Below are positions 48,410-58,010 of a stretch of 64,000 bases of DNA, in pieces. Each line of letters opens with the position of its first letter. The stretch's first letter is position 1. The DNA is from Mesorhizobium sp. Root552 (GTDB lineage: Bacteria; Pseudomonadota; Alphaproteobacteria; Rhizobiales; Rhizobiaceae): positions 33,949 to 97,948 of the forward strand of contig NZ_LMFV01000015.1 of NCBI RefSeq assembly GCF_001427285.1, read 5' to 3'. The notes under the pieces are model-generated. The model searched no databases, had not been told where the DNA came from, and worked only from the letters and a program-made list of their open reading frames with translations. The translations under genes were made by a program, and so were the position numbers.

Positions 48410-50110
48410 ATGAGCAGTTTGCTGGAACGGATGATCGACCAGGGCGTCGGGCGCGAGCCTGCCGACCTCGTGCTGAAGGGTGGGCGTTTCTTCGATCTCG
48501 TCACCGGCGAACTGGTCGAAAGCGACATCGCCATCTGCGGCGAGCGCATCGTCGGCACCTGCGGCAGCTATAGCGGCGCAAACGAGATCGACATCGCCGG
48601 CCGGATCGTCGTGCCGGGCTTCATCGACACCCATCTGCACATCGAATCCTCGCTGGTCACGCCGCATGAGTTCGACCGTTGCGTCCTGCCGCACGGCATC
48701 ACCACCGCCATCTGCGACCCGCACGAAATCGCCAATGTGCTCGGCCTCCAGGGCATCCGCTTCTTCCTCGACAGCGTCGTCGAAACGGTGATGGACATCC
48801 GCGTCCAGCTGTCGAGCTGCGTGCCGGCGACGCATCTCGAGACCTCCGGCGCCGAACTCACCATCGACGACCTTCTCCCGCTCGCCCCGCACCCCAAGGT
48901 GATCGGCCTTGCCGAGTTCATGAATTTTCCGGGCGTGCTGGCCAAGGACCCCGTCTGCATGGCCAAGCTCGAGGCCTTCCAGGGTCGTCACATCGACGGC
49001 CATGCGCCGCTTTTGCGCGGCTACGACCTCAACGGCTACCTCGCCGCCGAAATCCGCACCGACCACGAAACCACCGCCGCCGAGGAGGCGCTGGAGAAAT
49101 TGCGCAAGGGCATGCACATCCTCGTGCGCGAAGGCTCGGTGTCGAAGGACCTTGCCGCGCTGATGCCGATCATCACCGAGCGCAATTCACCCTTCATTGC
49201 GCTCTGCACCGACGACCGCAATCCGCTCGACATCGCCGATCACGGCCATCTCGATCACATGATCCGCACCGCGATCGCCGCCGGCGTCGAGCCGCTCGCC
49301 ATCTACCGCGCGGCTTCGATTTCCGCCGCGCGCGCCTTCGGCTTGAAGGATCGTGGCCTTGTCGCGCCCGGCTGGCGGGCCGATCTCGTCGTTCTCGACA
49401 CGCTGGCTGACTGCCACGCCGAAACGGTGCTGTCCGCCGGCCGCGTCGTTTCCGATGCCTTGTTTGCCAAGCGCAAACCGGTCGCCCCGGTCGGCCGCCA
49501 CAGCGTCAAGGCGCACCGCGTCGCCGCTACCGATTTCCGCGCCGCATCCAACAGCGGCAAGACGCGCGCCATCGGCATCATCCCCGGCAAGATCATCACG
49601 GAGAGCCGGGAGTTCGACCTTGCCGTCGGCAACCACGGCGTCGAGGTCGATCTTGCCCGCGACGTGGTCAAGATCGCGGTGGTCGAGCGTCACGGCAAGA
49701 ACGGCAACATCGCCACCGGCTTTGTGCACGGTTTTGGGCTCAAGCACGGCGCCATCGCCTCGACCGTCAGCCATGACAGTCACAACATCTGCGTGGTCGG
49801 CACCTCGGATGAGGATATCGCGGCGGCGGCCAACCGGCTTGGCGAAATCGAGGGCGGCTTCGTCGTGGTGCGCGACGGCAAGGTGCTGGCCGAACTTGCC
49901 CTGCCGATTGCCGGGCTGATGAGCCTTGCCGACTATGAAACGGTGCGTGACGAGCTAAGGGTGCTGCGCCAGGCCGCTTACGGCCTTGGCTCGACACTGG
50001 AAGAACCGTTCCTGCAGCTCGCCTTCATCGCGCTGCCGGTGATCCCTCATTTGAAGATCACTGACAAGGGCATGGTCGATGTCGACCGCTTCCAGATTAT
50101 TGGTACCTGA
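48410..50110 (+). CDS. ade: Adenine deaminase
   Basis: Converts adenine to hypoxanthine and ammonia in purine salvage. The 566-residue amidohydrolase has the composite N-terminal domain ([16 protein letters not shown]), metal-binding [32 protein letters not shown], an internal CTDDRNP and a C-terminal domain with [14 protein letters not shown] and [12 protein letters not shown], all typical of Ade. ATG 48410 has GGAGCAGGA before it; earlier in-frame starts give unrelated sequence. Convergent with leuD, 29 bases apart. Cytosolic metalloenzyme. Confidence 0.94.
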   Translation: MSSLLERMIDQGVGREPADLVLKGGRFFDLVTGELVESDIAICGERIVGTCGSYSGANEIDIAGRIVVPGFIDTHLHIESSLVTPHEFDRCVLPHGITTAICDPHEIANVLGLQGIRFFLDSVVETVMDIRVQLSSCVPATHLETSGAELTIDDLLPLAPHPKVIGLAEFMNFPGVLAKDPVCMAKLEAFQGRHIDGHAPLLRGYDLNGYLAAEIRTDHETTAAEEALEKLRKGMHILVREGSVSKDLAALMPIITERNSPFIALCTDDRNPLDIADHGHLDHMIRTAIAAGVEPLAIYRAASISAARAFGLKDRGLVAPGWRADLVVLDTLADCHAETVLSAGRVVSDALFAKRKPVAPVGRHSVKAHRVAATDFRAASNSGKTRAIGIIPGKIITESREFDLAVGNHGVEVDLARDVVKIAVVERHGKNGNIATGFVHGFGLKHGAIASTVSHDSHNICVVGTSDEDIAAAANRLGEIEGGFVVVRDGKVLAELALPIAGLMSLADYETVRDELRVLRQAAYGLGSTLEEPFLQLAFIALPVIPHLKITDKGMVDVDRFQIIGT

Positions 50111-50139
50111 ACAGGCGCGAGTCCGGTTTCAGGCCTGAT

Positions 50140-50745
50140 TTAAGCCCAGGGGCGCGACTCTGCGTTCTTCTTCTCGAAGCTGGCGATGGAGCCGGCCTTT
50201 TCCATGGTCAGGCCGATATCGTCGAGGCCGTTCAAAAGGCAGTGGCGCTTGAAGTCGTCGAGGTCGAACTTGACCACGCCGCCGTCCGGGCCACGGATTT
50301 CCTTGGCTTCCAGATCGACCGAGATGGTGGCGTTGGCGCCGCGCGAGGCGTCGTCCATCAGCTTGTCGAGGTCTTCGGCGCTGACCGTGATCGGCAGGAT
50401 GCCGTTCTTGAAGCAGTTGTTGTAGAAGATGTCGGCGAACGAGGTCGAGATCACGCAACGAATGCCGAAGTCGAGCAGCGCCCACGGCGCATGCTCGCGG
50501 CTCGAGCCGCAGCCGAAATTGTCGCCGGCAACGAGGATCTGGGCGTTGCGGTAGGCCGGCTTGTTGAGCACGAAATCGGGGTTTTCCGAACCGTCCTCGT
50601 TGAAGCGCATCTCGGCAAACAGGCCCTTGCCAAGCCCGGTGCGCTTGATCGTCTTCAGGTAGTCCTTGGGAATGATCATGTCGGTATCGACATTGACGAT
50701 TGCCAAAGGCGCTGCGACGCCGGTGAGCTTGGTGAACTTGTCCAT
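50140..50745 (-). CDS. leuD: 3-Isopropylmalate dehydratase small subunit
   Basis: Small subunit of the LeuCD isomerase that converts 2- to 3-isopropylmalate. The 201-residue protein has [37 protein letters not shown] (the substrate loop, residues near 74-93) and [10 protein letters not shown]. The large subunit gene leuC is not in this window, which is common in Rhizobiales. The start ATG 50745 gives the standard length. Confidence 0.96.
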   Translation of the reverse strand: MDKFTKLTGVAAPLAIVNVDTDMIIPKDYLKTIKRTGLGKGLFAEMRFNEDGSENPDFVLNKPAYRNAQILVAGDNFGCGSSREHAPWALLDFGIRCVISTSFADIFYNNCFKNGILPITVSAEDLDKLMDDASRGANATISVDLEAKEIRGPDGGVVKFDLDDFKRHCLLNGLDDIGLTMEKAGSIASFEKKNAESRPWA

Positions 50746-50811
50746 GGCTTGTGCCCGTAGTGTCGTTGCGGGAATTGCTGAGCCACGCTTTACACAAAGG
50801 CGGCGGCAAAG

Positions 50812-50841
50812 AAAAGGCGGCCGTTTCCAGCCGCCCTTTTT
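50812..50841. terminator. Bidirectional intrinsic terminator
   Basis: GGCGGC (50816-50821) pairs with GCCGCC (50830-50835) around an 8-base loop, flanked by AAAA upstream and TTTTT (50837-50841) downstream, so it can act on both strands. On the minus strand it lies just after the gene ending at 50869 and insulates leuD. Confidence 0.75.
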
Positions 50842-50868
50842 GTAATTTTATGTCGCGCGAAACCGGTC

Positions 50869-51348
50869 TCAGGCCCGCTTCAGCTCCATCACGCCGGTTT
50901 CGGTGCCGGTCAGCCGGCGCGAACGCCCGTCAGCGCCCACCACCATCTGCACGCGCCGCCTTTCAGCGGTGAACAGTTGCGACGTCGCGGCATTGACCGG
51001 CGGGTTGAAGGCCACGGTCACGCGCCACAGGTCGGGCTTGATGGTCTCTTCCAGCCCGATGACGCGGCCACGCGCTTCGCGGCCATTGAAGGTGCCGGCA
51101 ACCCGGTCGCCAACGGCAAACGGGGTCGTCCCGTCATGCTCGGCGGCGAGGGCGGGTTGTGCGACGAGCGTGTTCCAGTCGCGCACGCCGTTCTGCTTCG
51201 CCACCAGTTCCAGCGCCTTGGCGTGGGTTATGGCGATGCCGTCTTCGGCAAGTGCCGAGCGCAGCCGCTTGGCGCTCGCCTTGTGGACTTGCACGGCATC
51301 CTGGGCGTGAAGGGTTTCGGTATCGTATGTGGTTCGACCAATGGTCAT
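50869..51348 (-). CDS. Glyoxalase-superfamily-annotated protein with N-terminal helical domain
   Basis: This 159-residue protein is of a family usually annotated only as 'glyoxalase superfamily'. Its N-terminus has AKRLRSALAEDGIAITHAKA and LELVAKQNGVRDWNTLVAQ, a helical unit found in many rhizobial proteins. The C-terminal half is beta-rich with GDRVAGTFNGREARGRVIGL, resembling a small KOW/SH3-like barrel. No catalytic residues can be assigned. It starts at ATG 51348 with AAGGAGCGAAGCC upstream. Function unknown. Confidence 0.75.
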   Translation of the reverse strand: MTIGRTTYDTETLHAQDAVQVHKASAKRLRSALAEDGIAITHAKALELVAKQNGVRDWNTLVAQPALAAEHDGTTPFAVGDRVAGTFNGREARGRVIGLEETIKPDLWRVTVAFNPPVNAATSQLFTAERRRVQMVVGADGRSRRLTGTETGVMELKRA

Positions 51349-51638
51349 GGCTTCGCTCCTTGCGATCGGTGAACGGCAGTCTTCGAACGGGTGTCCGCAT
51401 TGCCGTTTCGGCCGTCACATCGACAGGGAAACGAAGTGATCGAGGGAAGCTTCACCAGGCCTTGAAAGGCTGCGGACGGCAGGGGCTTCCCGCCCTTGAT
51501 GGCGCTCAGATAGGCATTGCGGACGAAAACGTCAATCTCGGCTCCGCGCCAGCGCCGGTACCTTACCCTCCCCTACGTGGGGAGGGTCGCGCCAAAGGCG
51601 CGAGGTGGGGGAGGAGTGGCACTTTCACTCACTTCTGG

Positions 51639-51673
51639 CACCCCCCTCTGGCCTGCCGGCCATCTCCCCCTCA
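51639..51673 (-). repeat. Inverted 35-bp copy of the 80-bp repeat
   Basis: The sequence is the exact reverse complement of 51761-51795. Together with the tandem copies it can form a long stem over a roughly 90-base loop. Confidence 0.85.
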
Positions 51674-51760
51674 AGGGGGGAGATCACGCGATTGCCATGC
51701 TTTCATCCGGTACTGAAGTCACAGAGGAGGCTGTAGCTTGACGCTGCCGATCTCCCCCCT

Positions 51761-51920
51761 TGAGGGGGAGATGGCCGGCAGGCCAGAGGGGGGTGTTGTT
51801 CTTGTGAAGATTCTGATCGCGTAGGGGACAAATCACGCCTTGAGGGGGAGATGGCCGGCAGGCCAGAGGGGGGTGTTGTTCTTGTGAAGATTCTGATCGC
51901 GTAGGGGACAAATCACGCCT
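51761..51920 (+). repeat. Perfect tandem duplication of an 80-bp unit
   Basis: Units 51761-51840 and 51841-51920 are identical at all 80 positions. The unit begins with the palindrome-rich tgagggggagatggccggca and ends with aatcacgcct. Perfect identity suggests a recent duplication, for instance by replication slippage, and a possible assembly-sensitive site. Confidence 0.9.
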
Positions 51921-52099
51921 CCCCACAAAATCCTTCACCCCATTTATCCCCACCGTCTCCGTCTCCCCCCATACTCATGCCATCGCCCTTGCGGGAGACC
52001 TGGTGCGCACCGGGTATCAGGGAGGGGCGACGGTGCCGGGCTGGTCGTCTGCGGTAGGCGGCTGGGTGATGAACCCCTAAGTTCGGCCCTCGAACCGGG

Positions 52100-52260
52100 C
52101 GCAGTGTTGCCCGCGGTTGCCGGCCATTGAGGCTGGAGCTGCGGCATGGCCGGTGCACTGGTTGAGGGAAGCCACCGGACGGGCGGCCGCAAGGCCGCAC
52201 TACTTACCTAAACGAGCGACCGAACGGCCGCCCGTCCTCCCGACCTCTCAGATGAGGTCA
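52100..52260. ncRNA. Possible structured RNA of unknown family
   Basis: ggacgggcggccg (52177-52189) pairs perfectly with cggccgcccgtcc (52225-52237), closing a domain with an inner gcggcc/ggccgc hairpin. A cctc/gagg hairpin follows near 52244-52257. The base-paired density is unusual for spacer DNA. I could not match it to 6S, SRP, RNase P, tmRNA or a cobalamin riboswitch. It may equally be another mosaic repeat. Confidence 0.25.
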
Positions 52261-52347
52261 GTTCTTTGACAATGGCCAGACGGCGTTAGCCGGGCGTGGC
52301 GATGAAAAAGTGTGATCCGCTGCCGATGTCCGGCCAGCGCCGGAAAA

Positions 52348-53664
52348 TCAGCCGCCGAACATGCCGAGCAGCCGCTTCTTCAGCTTGGAAACCGTGCCGT
52401 CGGACTGTGCGGTCTGCACCTCGGCGGCAGGCGCTGCTTCGGCCGGCGGCTGGGCCGCGACCGTGGCGGGCTGTTCCTGGGCTGCCTTGGCGGCTGCCTT
52501 TTCAGCGGCAAGCTGCTGCTGGGCAAGCTCCTTGGCAGCCTTCGCCGCGGCTGCTGCTGCGATCTTTTCTTCCTCGGCCTTTTTCTTTGCGGCCTTCTCG
52601 GCGTCGAGTGCTGCCATCTTCCGCCCTGCCGGTGAATCGATGCGCCCCATGCGCGTTGTCGTTTCCGTCAGCGTGCCGTCGGAACTCAGCGACGGCGGCT
52701 CCATCGTCACGCGCTCGCCACGAGCCCGCTTGCGCGTCCAGTCCGAGACGATGTTTGCTTCCTTGAGACCGGCAATCGTCGGCCTTGGCGCCGGGATCGA
52801 CGAATTTATGGCGCTGTTGAATGCTGCCTCATACGTGCTCTGGTAGGCGCCGTAAGCCATCTTCAGCGAATCGGGCTGGGTGGTGGCAGGGCACGTAGCG
52901 GACGGATTGAAGCTCTGGCCTTCGGCTGCGACCTGGTTGAAGACGTAGCGCTTCTCGCACACGTCCACCTTCGGCGGCACCTTGGTCACCTCGAAATTGT
53001 CGTAGCCGACCTTCAGCATCTTCCAGAACTCGTAGTTCGGGTCGTTGCGGTAGCGCGCCATGTTGGCTGCGGTCATGCGGAAGGGAAACGCCTGGATCTG
53101 GAACTCGGTCTGCCCGCCCTTGAAGGCGTCGCGGCCGAACGCATAGATCTCCTCGATCTGCGGATCGGTCATCGAATAGCAGCCGGACGACGAGCAGGCG
53201 CCATGCACCATCAGGTTCGAACCGGTGCGGCCGTTGGCGCGGTCATAGGCGTTGGGATAGCCGATGTTGAAGGCCAGATGATACTGCGAGTTCGGCTTCA
53301 TCTGCGCCGGGCGCACCGTGTAGAAGCCTTCCGGCGCCTGGCGGTCGCCTTCGGTGTATTTCGGCCCGAGCTTGCCCGACCATTTGCAGATGTCGTAGCT
53401 GGCGATGATGTCGTAGCGGCCGTTGGTCTTCTGCTTCCAGATTTCCAGCTTGCCTTCTTCCTTGAAGATGCGGGCCATCACCGGCGCGGTCCGGCTCATG
53501 CCCTTCTTGCTCATCTCGGCAACGATTTTCGGCGAAAGCTGGCGGTTGGCGTGCTGCGGCGCGAAATCGCCGACGGACGATTCCGTGCAGCCGGCAACGC
53601 CGAGCGCCGCCACCAGAAGTCCAGCCTGAGCAAGTTTGGCGAACAAGGATGCCGTTTTCGTCAT
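52348..53664 (-). CDS. L,D-transpeptidase (YkuD) family lipoprotein
   Basis: Predicted cell-wall crosslinking or outer-membrane-tethering enzyme. The 438-residue protein starts with a lipoprotein signal (lipobox LGVAGC, Cys26). A YkuD domain follows with the catalytic motif HGACSSSGCYSMTD (His154, Cys162). A long C-terminal Ala/Lys/Glu-rich helical segment (AEKAAKKKAEEEKIAAAAAA) and a basic end come last. The tail is probably a coiled coil or peptidoglycan-contacting region. I chose ATG 53664; ATG 53673 and 53709 are in frame. Periplasmic, membrane-anchored. Confidence 0.88.
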   Translation of the reverse strand: MTKTASLFAKLAQAGLLVAALGVAGCTESSVGDFAPQHANRQLSPKIVAEMSKKGMSRTAPVMARIFKEEGKLEIWKQKTNGRYDIIASYDICKWSGKLGPKYTEGDRQAPEGFYTVRPAQMKPNSQYHLAFNIGYPNAYDRANGRTGSNLMVHGACSSSGCYSMTDPQIEEIYAFGRDAFKGGQTEFQIQAFPFRMTAANMARYRNDPNYEFWKMLKVGYDNFEVTKVPPKVDVCEKRYVFNQVAAEGQSFNPSATCPATTQPDSLKMAYGAYQSTYEAAFNSAINSSIPAPRPTIAGLKEANIVSDWTRKRARGERVTMEPPSLSSDGTLTETTTRMGRIDSPAGRKMAALDAEKAAKKKAEEEKIAAAAAAKAAKELAQQQLAAEKAAAKAAQEQPATVAAQPPAEAAPAAEVQTAQSDGTVSKLKKRLLGMFGG

Positions 53665-53999
53665 TTTTCCCATGCCCCCGGCATCAAGCCGGGCCGACCT
53701 ACTGAACATCGACGGACCCTAAGCCCGTTAACCTTGAAAATTCCTTACCGCAAGTGGGACGAAAAGCCTCTCACTGCTTTGTCATTGGGCCAAACCGGCG
53801 GCATTTTTGTGGCGCGACCGGGCCGAGGGCCCTGGCGCTCTCGACGTACTCGTGGCGGAGACCATCTGGAAATTCGCTCTGGCGAGGCAAATGGTGAGGT
53901 TTTTGAGAACCGGAGCGGAGCGTACGTTAAGGTACGTGAGCACCGGAAGCGCAGAAAGCCGCATCAGTTGCCCGCCGGAGTAGAATTACCAAAGGTCTC
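53665..53999. other. Intergenic region between accA 3' end and the L,D-transpeptidase start
   Basis: There is no gene I can support. The part at about 53905-54000, with a gtac/gtac hairpin (gcgtacgttaaggtacg) and the phrase gagcaccggaagcgcagaaa, resembles a conserved rhizobial intergenic element and may carry the accA terminator. The left part should contain the promoter of the L,D-transpeptidase gene. Confidence 0.45.
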
Positions 54000-54950
54000 C
54001 TAGAGGCTGCGGCCCATGGCGAGATATTTCTCGCGCCGCTGCTCGCGGAAATCGGCATTGGTGCCGGCAAATTCCTTCATCGTCTTCGCGATCAGGTCGC
54101 CGGTCGAGGCGATCACCGCCTCGGGCGCGCGATGCGCCCCGCCGAGCGGCTCGGGAATGATGGCGTCGATGATCTTGAGGCCGAGCAGGTCCTGCGCGGT
54201 GATCTTCATGTTGGTGGCGGCGTCCTTGGAACGCGTCGTGTCGCGCCACAGGATCGAGGCGGCGCCCTCAGGCGAAATCACCGAATAGATCGAGTGCTCC
54301 AGCATGTAGACCTTGTTGGCGGTGGCAATCGCGATCGCCCCGCCCGAGCCGCCCTCGCCGATAACCACCGAGATCGACGGCACCTTGAGCGCAAGGCAGG
54401 CCGAGGTCGAGCGGGCGATTGCCTCCGCCTGCCCGCGTTCCTCTGCGCCGACGCCGGGATAAGCGCCCGCCGTATCGACCAGCGTGACCAGCGGGATGCC
54501 GAAGCGGTCGGCCAGTTCCATCAGCCGCACCGCCTTGCGGTAGCCTTCCGGCCGCACCGAGCCGAAATTGTGCTTCAGCCGGCTTGCCGTGTCGGAGCCC
54601 TTTTCCTGGCCGATGATGGCCACCGGCTCACCCTTGAAGCGGGCAAAGCCGCCGACGATGGCCTGGTCCTCGCCATAGAGGCGGTCGCCGGCCATGGTGG
54701 TGAAGTCAGTGAACAGGCCCTTGATGTAATCGAGGCAGTGCGGGCGGTCGGGGTGGCGCGCCACCTGCACCTTCTGCCACGGCGTCAGCGCCTTGTAGGC
54801 ATCGCGCAGTGCGTCGCGCGAGCGCTTTTCCAGCCGGGCGATCTCGTCTGCGACATCGACCGCCTCGCCGCTCTCCGCCAGTTTCTTAAGTTCGAGGATC
54901 TTGCCTTCGAGATCGGCAACCGGTTTTTCGAAGTCGAGATAATTGTACAT
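54000..54950 (-). CDS. accA: Acetyl-CoA carboxylase carboxyltransferase subunit alpha
   Basis: Transfers the carboxyl group from carboxybiotin to acetyl-CoA in the first step of fatty-acid synthesis, as part of AccA2D2. The 316-residue protein starts [18 protein letters not shown], the typical AccA opening. It has [73 protein letters not shown] and the oxyanion region GEGGSGGA. The start was chosen to give that family N-terminus; a further in-frame extension to 55001 is not family-like. Confidence 0.97.
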   Translation of the reverse strand: MYNYLDFEKPVADLEGKILELKKLAESGEAVDVADEIARLEKRSRDALRDAYKALTPWQKVQVARHPDRPHCLDYIKGLFTDFTTMAGDRLYGEDQAIVGGFARFKGEPVAIIGQEKGSDTASRLKHNFGSVRPEGYRKAVRLMELADRFGIPLVTLVDTAGAYPGVGAEERGQAEAIARSTSACLALKVPSISVVIGEGGSGGAIAIATANKVYMLEHSIYSVISPEGAASILWRDTTRSKDAATNMKITAQDLLGLKIIDAIIPEPLGGAHRAPEAVIASTGDLIAKTMKEFAGTNADFREQRREKYLAMGRSL

Positions 54951-55045
54951 TCGTGAGCTGACCAGTGCGCCGGAAACGACGAGGGTTGATGCCTGCCGCA
55001 AGATGAGCAGGCGCTAAATGTCGCCCTCACATAGCGGCATGAGCG

Positions 55046-55963
55046 CTAGTCGGCAAGCGGATGGTGGTCATTGACCAGCCGCACAAGCCTCTCCTCCAGC
55101 ACGTGCGTGTAAATCTGCGTGGTCGAGATGTCGGCATGGCCGAGCAATTGCTGGACGGCGCGCAGGTCGGCGCCATTTTGGAGCAGATGGCTGGCAAAGG
55201 CGTGGCGCAGCACGTGCGGCGACACCTTGGCAGCCGATATCCCGGCCCGCGCGGCAAGCCCCTTCAGGTCGCGCGCAAACACTTGCCGGGCCAGAAATCC
55301 GGTATCGGACGCAGCCGGAAACAGGAACGGGCTTTCGGCGAAGGCGGGCGCCGTCGCCCGCACCGCCAGCCATACCTGCATCGCTTCGCGCGCCTTGCCC
55401 GACAGCGGCACCATGCGCTCCTTGTCGCCCTTGCCGCGCACCGCGAAAAAGCGCTCGTCGCGCAGCGCCACCGTCACCGGCAGGCTGACAAGTTCGGAGA
55501 CGCGCAGGCCCGTCGCATAAAGCACCTCGACCAGCGCGTGCAGCCTGAGAGCGGCCACCTGCCCGGTTTTGCCGGGCGACGCGTCGGCGGCTTCCGCTGC
55601 TGCCCGGTCCAGCAGCTGCCCGGTCTCGGCCTCGCTCATCGTCTTGGGCAGCGGCCGTCCCTTTTTCGGTGCGTCGAGCGTGCCGGTCGGGTCGTCGCCG
55701 CGCAGGCCTTCGGCATAGAGGAACTTGTAGAACTGGCGCAGCGCCGAGAGCTTGCGTGCCTGCGAGGTCGATGCAAAACCGCGCGTGGCGACCCCGTCCA
55801 GATAGGCGCGGATGGCGGAAGTTCCGGCATCGGCCAGGCCGCCCGCAATCTCGCCTGAGGCGTCCTCGAGGTCGCGGCGGTAGGATTCCAGGGTATTTTT
55901 CGCTGCGCCCCGTTCGGCGCTCATCATCTCGAGGAAGGCTTCGATGCGGGCCGCGCTGTTCAT
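55046..55963 (-). CDS. xerD: Tyrosine recombinase XerD
   Basis: Site-specific recombinase that with XerC resolves chromosome dimers at dif. The 305-residue protein has an N-terminal SAM-like DNA-binding domain ([21 protein letters not shown]) and a catalytic domain. Catalytic residues are Arg in [11 protein letters not shown], Lys in [22 protein letters not shown], and His plus the nucleophile Tyr in [16 protein letters not shown]. No neighbouring phage genes occur, and it sits next to accA, so it is the housekeeping XerD rather than an island integrase. Confidence 0.93.
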   Translation of the reverse strand: MNSAARIEAFLEMMSAERGAAKNTLESYRRDLEDASGEIAGGLADAGTSAIRAYLDGVATRGFASTSQARKLSALRQFYKFLYAEGLRGDDPTGTLDAPKKGRPLPKTMSEAETGQLLDRAAAEAADASPGKTGQVAALRLHALVEVLYATGLRVSELVSLPVTVALRDERFFAVRGKGDKERMVPLSGKAREAMQVWLAVRATAPAFAESPFLFPAASDTGFLARQVFARDLKGLAARAGISAAKVSPHVLRHAFASHLLQNGADLRAVQQLLGHADISTTQIYTHVLEERLVRLVNDHHPLAD

Positions 55964-55993
55964 TCGATCTAGGTCCCGACCCTCGGTTCCGCG

Positions 55994-56143
55994 CTATTTT
56001 TTCGGCAGGAGTTTTTCCGCCGGGATACGCACGCTGAGTTCTGCCTGCCTTGGCTCGACGAAGATCACCAGCGCGAACATCGCGCCATAGACGATGCCTG
56101 CAAGCACGGCGAGAGTGATGATGAAGCGGAACAGTGTCGGCAT
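55994..56143 (-). CDS. Small single-pass membrane protein
   Basis: This 49-residue protein has one transmembrane helix (LFRFIITLAVLAGIVYGAMF) followed by a conserved-looking tail EPRQAELSVRIPAEKLLPKK. Proteins like this sit between xerD and aroK in several Rhizobiales. It lies 30 bases upstream of xerD on the same strand. ATG 56143 was chosen because the upstream extension is unlike a membrane protein N-terminus. Function unknown. Confidence 0.7.
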   Translation of the reverse strand: MPTLFRFIITLAVLAGIVYGAMFALVIFVEPRQAELSVRIPAEKLLPKK

Positions 56144-56286
56144 GAGCTCTGGTGAATCCTGACCCTGTTTCTTGCTTGCCGCCCGAATCTGTCTCCTTAT
56201 GGGACGCCGTTTCGGGCATTTCAAGTCTACAGGCAGGCAACACGCAAGCTTGACGCAACCGGGCTTTTCATGTCGATACGCCAGCG

Positions 56287-56898
56287 ATGAACGCTCAATC
56301 TGCTGTCGAAACCGATGTCGATCAAGCTGCCCTGCTGGAAAAGCTGGGCCAGCGCTCCATCGTGCTGGTCGGCCTTATGGGGGCCGGCAAGACGGCGATC
56401 GGCCGCAAGATTGCGACAGCGCTTGGGTTGGCTTTCATCGACAGCGACCAGGAGATCGAGGACGTCTCGCGCATGTCCATTCCCGAGCTGTTCGAACTTT
56501 ACGGCGAGCCGGAATTCCGCGCGCTGGAACAGCGCGTCATTGCCCGTGTCCTCGAGGGTGGTCCGCAGATCCTCTCCACCGGCGGCGGCGCCTACATGAA
56601 TGCCCATACGCGCGAAGCCATTGCGTCGAACGCGGTGTCGGTCTGGCTCAAGGCCGATCTCGACCTCTTGATGGAAAGGGTGTCGAAGAAGCAGAACCGG
56701 CCGCTGTTGAAGAACGACAACCCGCGCGCCGTGCTGGAGCGGCTGATGAACGAGCGCTATCCGGTCTATGCCCTTGCCGACCTGACGGTGGTGACGCGCG
56801 ACGAGCGCAAGGAGGTCATCGCCGCCGAAGTCATCGAGGCGCTCGACAGGCATCTTTCATTGGCCAATGAAGTCGAGCCCAACGAGATGAAGCGATGA
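56287..56898 (+). CDS. aroK: Shikimate kinase
   Basis: Phosphorylates shikimate in aromatic amino-acid synthesis. The 203-residue P-loop kinase has Walker [13 protein letters not shown] (residues 29-40), the shikimate-binding [16 protein letters not shown] and the lid RPLL. A 25-residue N-terminal extension is usual in rhizobia. The stop overlaps the aroB start as ATGA, so the two are coupled. Confidence 0.96.
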   Translation: MNAQSAVETDVDQAALLEKLGQRSIVLVGLMGAGKTAIGRKIATALGLAFIDSDQEIEDVSRMSIPELFELYGEPEFRALEQRVIARVLEGGPQILSTGGGAYMNAHTREAIASNAVSVWLKADLDLLMERVSKKQNRPLLKNDNPRAVLERLMNERYPVYALADLTVVTRDERKEVIAAEVIEALDRHLSLANEVEPNEMKR

Positions 56899-58010
56899 GC
56901 GCAGCCGTTACCGTCGAAGTAGGTCTGGGCGAGCGGGCTTACGATATCCTGATCGGGCCGGGCCTGCTTGCGAGCGCCGGCGCCGAGATCGGAAAGCGCC
57001 TTCCCGGAACCCGCACGGCCATCGTCACCGATGAAAACGTGGCCGCTGTTCATCTCGACACGCTGCAAGCCGGCCTTGCGGCAAGCGGCATCACGCCTGC
57101 GGTCATCACCCTTCCGCCCGGCGAAAAGACCAAGAGCTTCGACGCCCTGCAAGAGGTGGTCGACGGCGTCCTGGCGGCAAAACTGGAGCGCGGCGATGCC
57201 GTGATTGCGCTCGGCGGCGGCGTCATCGGCGACCTTGCCGGCTTTGCTGCCGGCATCGTGCGGCGCGGCATGAACTTCGTGCAAGTCCCGACCTCGCTGC
57301 TCGCGCAGGTGGACTCCTCCGTTGGCGGCAAGACCGGCATCAACAGTCCGCGCGGCAAGAATCTCGTCGGCGTGTTCCACCAACCCAGGCTGGTTCTGGC
57401 CGATACCGGCGTCCTCGACACGCTGCCGTTGCGCGAATTCCGCGCCGGCTACGCCGAGGTCGCCAAATACGGGCTGATCGACCGGCCTCAGTTCTTTGCC
57501 TGGCTGGAAAACAACTGGCAGGACATTTTCGCCGGCGGCCCCGCCCGTATCGAAGCGATTGCCGAAGCTTGCCGCGCCAAGGCCGATGTCGTGGCGCGAG
57601 ACGAGTTCGAGACGGGCGACCGGGCGCTGCTCAATCTCGGCCACACCTTCGGCCATGCGCTTGAGGCGGCTACCCGCTATGACAGCGCCCGCCTTGTGCA
57701 TGGCGAGGGGGTGGCCATCGGCATGGCGCTGGCGCATCGGTTCTCCAACCGCCTCAACCTTGCCAGCCCCGACGATGCTGCGCGTGTCGAGGCCCACCTC
57801 AAGGCGGTCGGCCTGCCATGGCGCATGGCCGATATTCCGGGTGATTTGCCGGATGCCGAGACCCTGCTGGGTTTCATAGCCCAGGACAAGAAAGTGCAGC
57901 GCGGCGCGCTCACCTTCATCCTGACGCGCGGCATCGGCCAATCCTTCATCGCAAAGGACGTGCCGACCTCCGAAGTGCTCTCCTTCCTCGAGGAGAACCA
58001 TCCGGCATGA
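56895..58010 (+). CDS. aroB: 3-Dehydroquinate synthase
   Basis: Converts DAHP to 3-dehydroquinate with NAD and a divalent metal. The 371-residue protein has [59 protein letters not shown], and metal-binding HTFGHALE and HGEGVAIGM. It is translationally coupled on both sides: aroK upstream and the CBS gene downstream through four-base overlaps. Confidence 0.97.
   Translation: MSAAVTVEVGLGERAYDILIGPGLLASAGAEIGKRLPGTRTAIVTDENVAAVHLDTLQAGLAASGITPAVITLPPGEKTKSFDALQEVVDGVLAAKLERGDAVIALGGGVIGDLAGFAAGIVRRGMNFVQVPTSLLAQVDSSVGGKTGINSPRGKNLVGVFHQPRLVLADTGVLDTLPLREFRAGYAEVAKYGLIDRPQFFAWLENNWQDIFAGGPARIEAIAEACRAKADVVARDEFETGDRALLNLGHTFGHALEAATRYDSARLVHGEGVAIGMALAHRFSNRLNLASPDDAARVEAHLKAVGLPWRMADIPGDLPDAETLLGFIAQDKKVQRGALTFILTRGIGQSFIAKDVPTSEVLSFLEENHPA

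Larger units (their letters stand above)
51349..52347. other. 1-kb noncoding region with palindromic and tandem repeats
   Basis: I see no credible gene. The region holds a hairpin (accctcccc 51565-51573 with ggggagggt 51579-51587), a cgcgcc/ggcgcg hairpin near 51588-51602, an inverted 35-bp copy (51639-51673) of the tandem unit at 51761-51920, and a GC-rich structured part at about 52000-52260. Open frames on the minus strand are translations of the repeats and show repeated P-L-A-C-R-P-S-P peptides. Confidence 0.6.

Noticed and set aside
51639..51920. CRISPR-like repeats
   Set aside because: The units abut without spacers, there are only two direct copies, and no cas genes are near.
51684..51953. 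Minus-strand open frame of 89 codons in the 1-kb intergenic region
   Set aside because: It is only the translation of the tandem 80-bp repeat, with the same peptide repeated, and has no ribosome site.
55046..55963. Integrase of a genomic island
   Set aside because: The protein has XerD length and motifs and lies in a housekeeping context (accA, aroK). No attachment repeats or tRNA accompany it.
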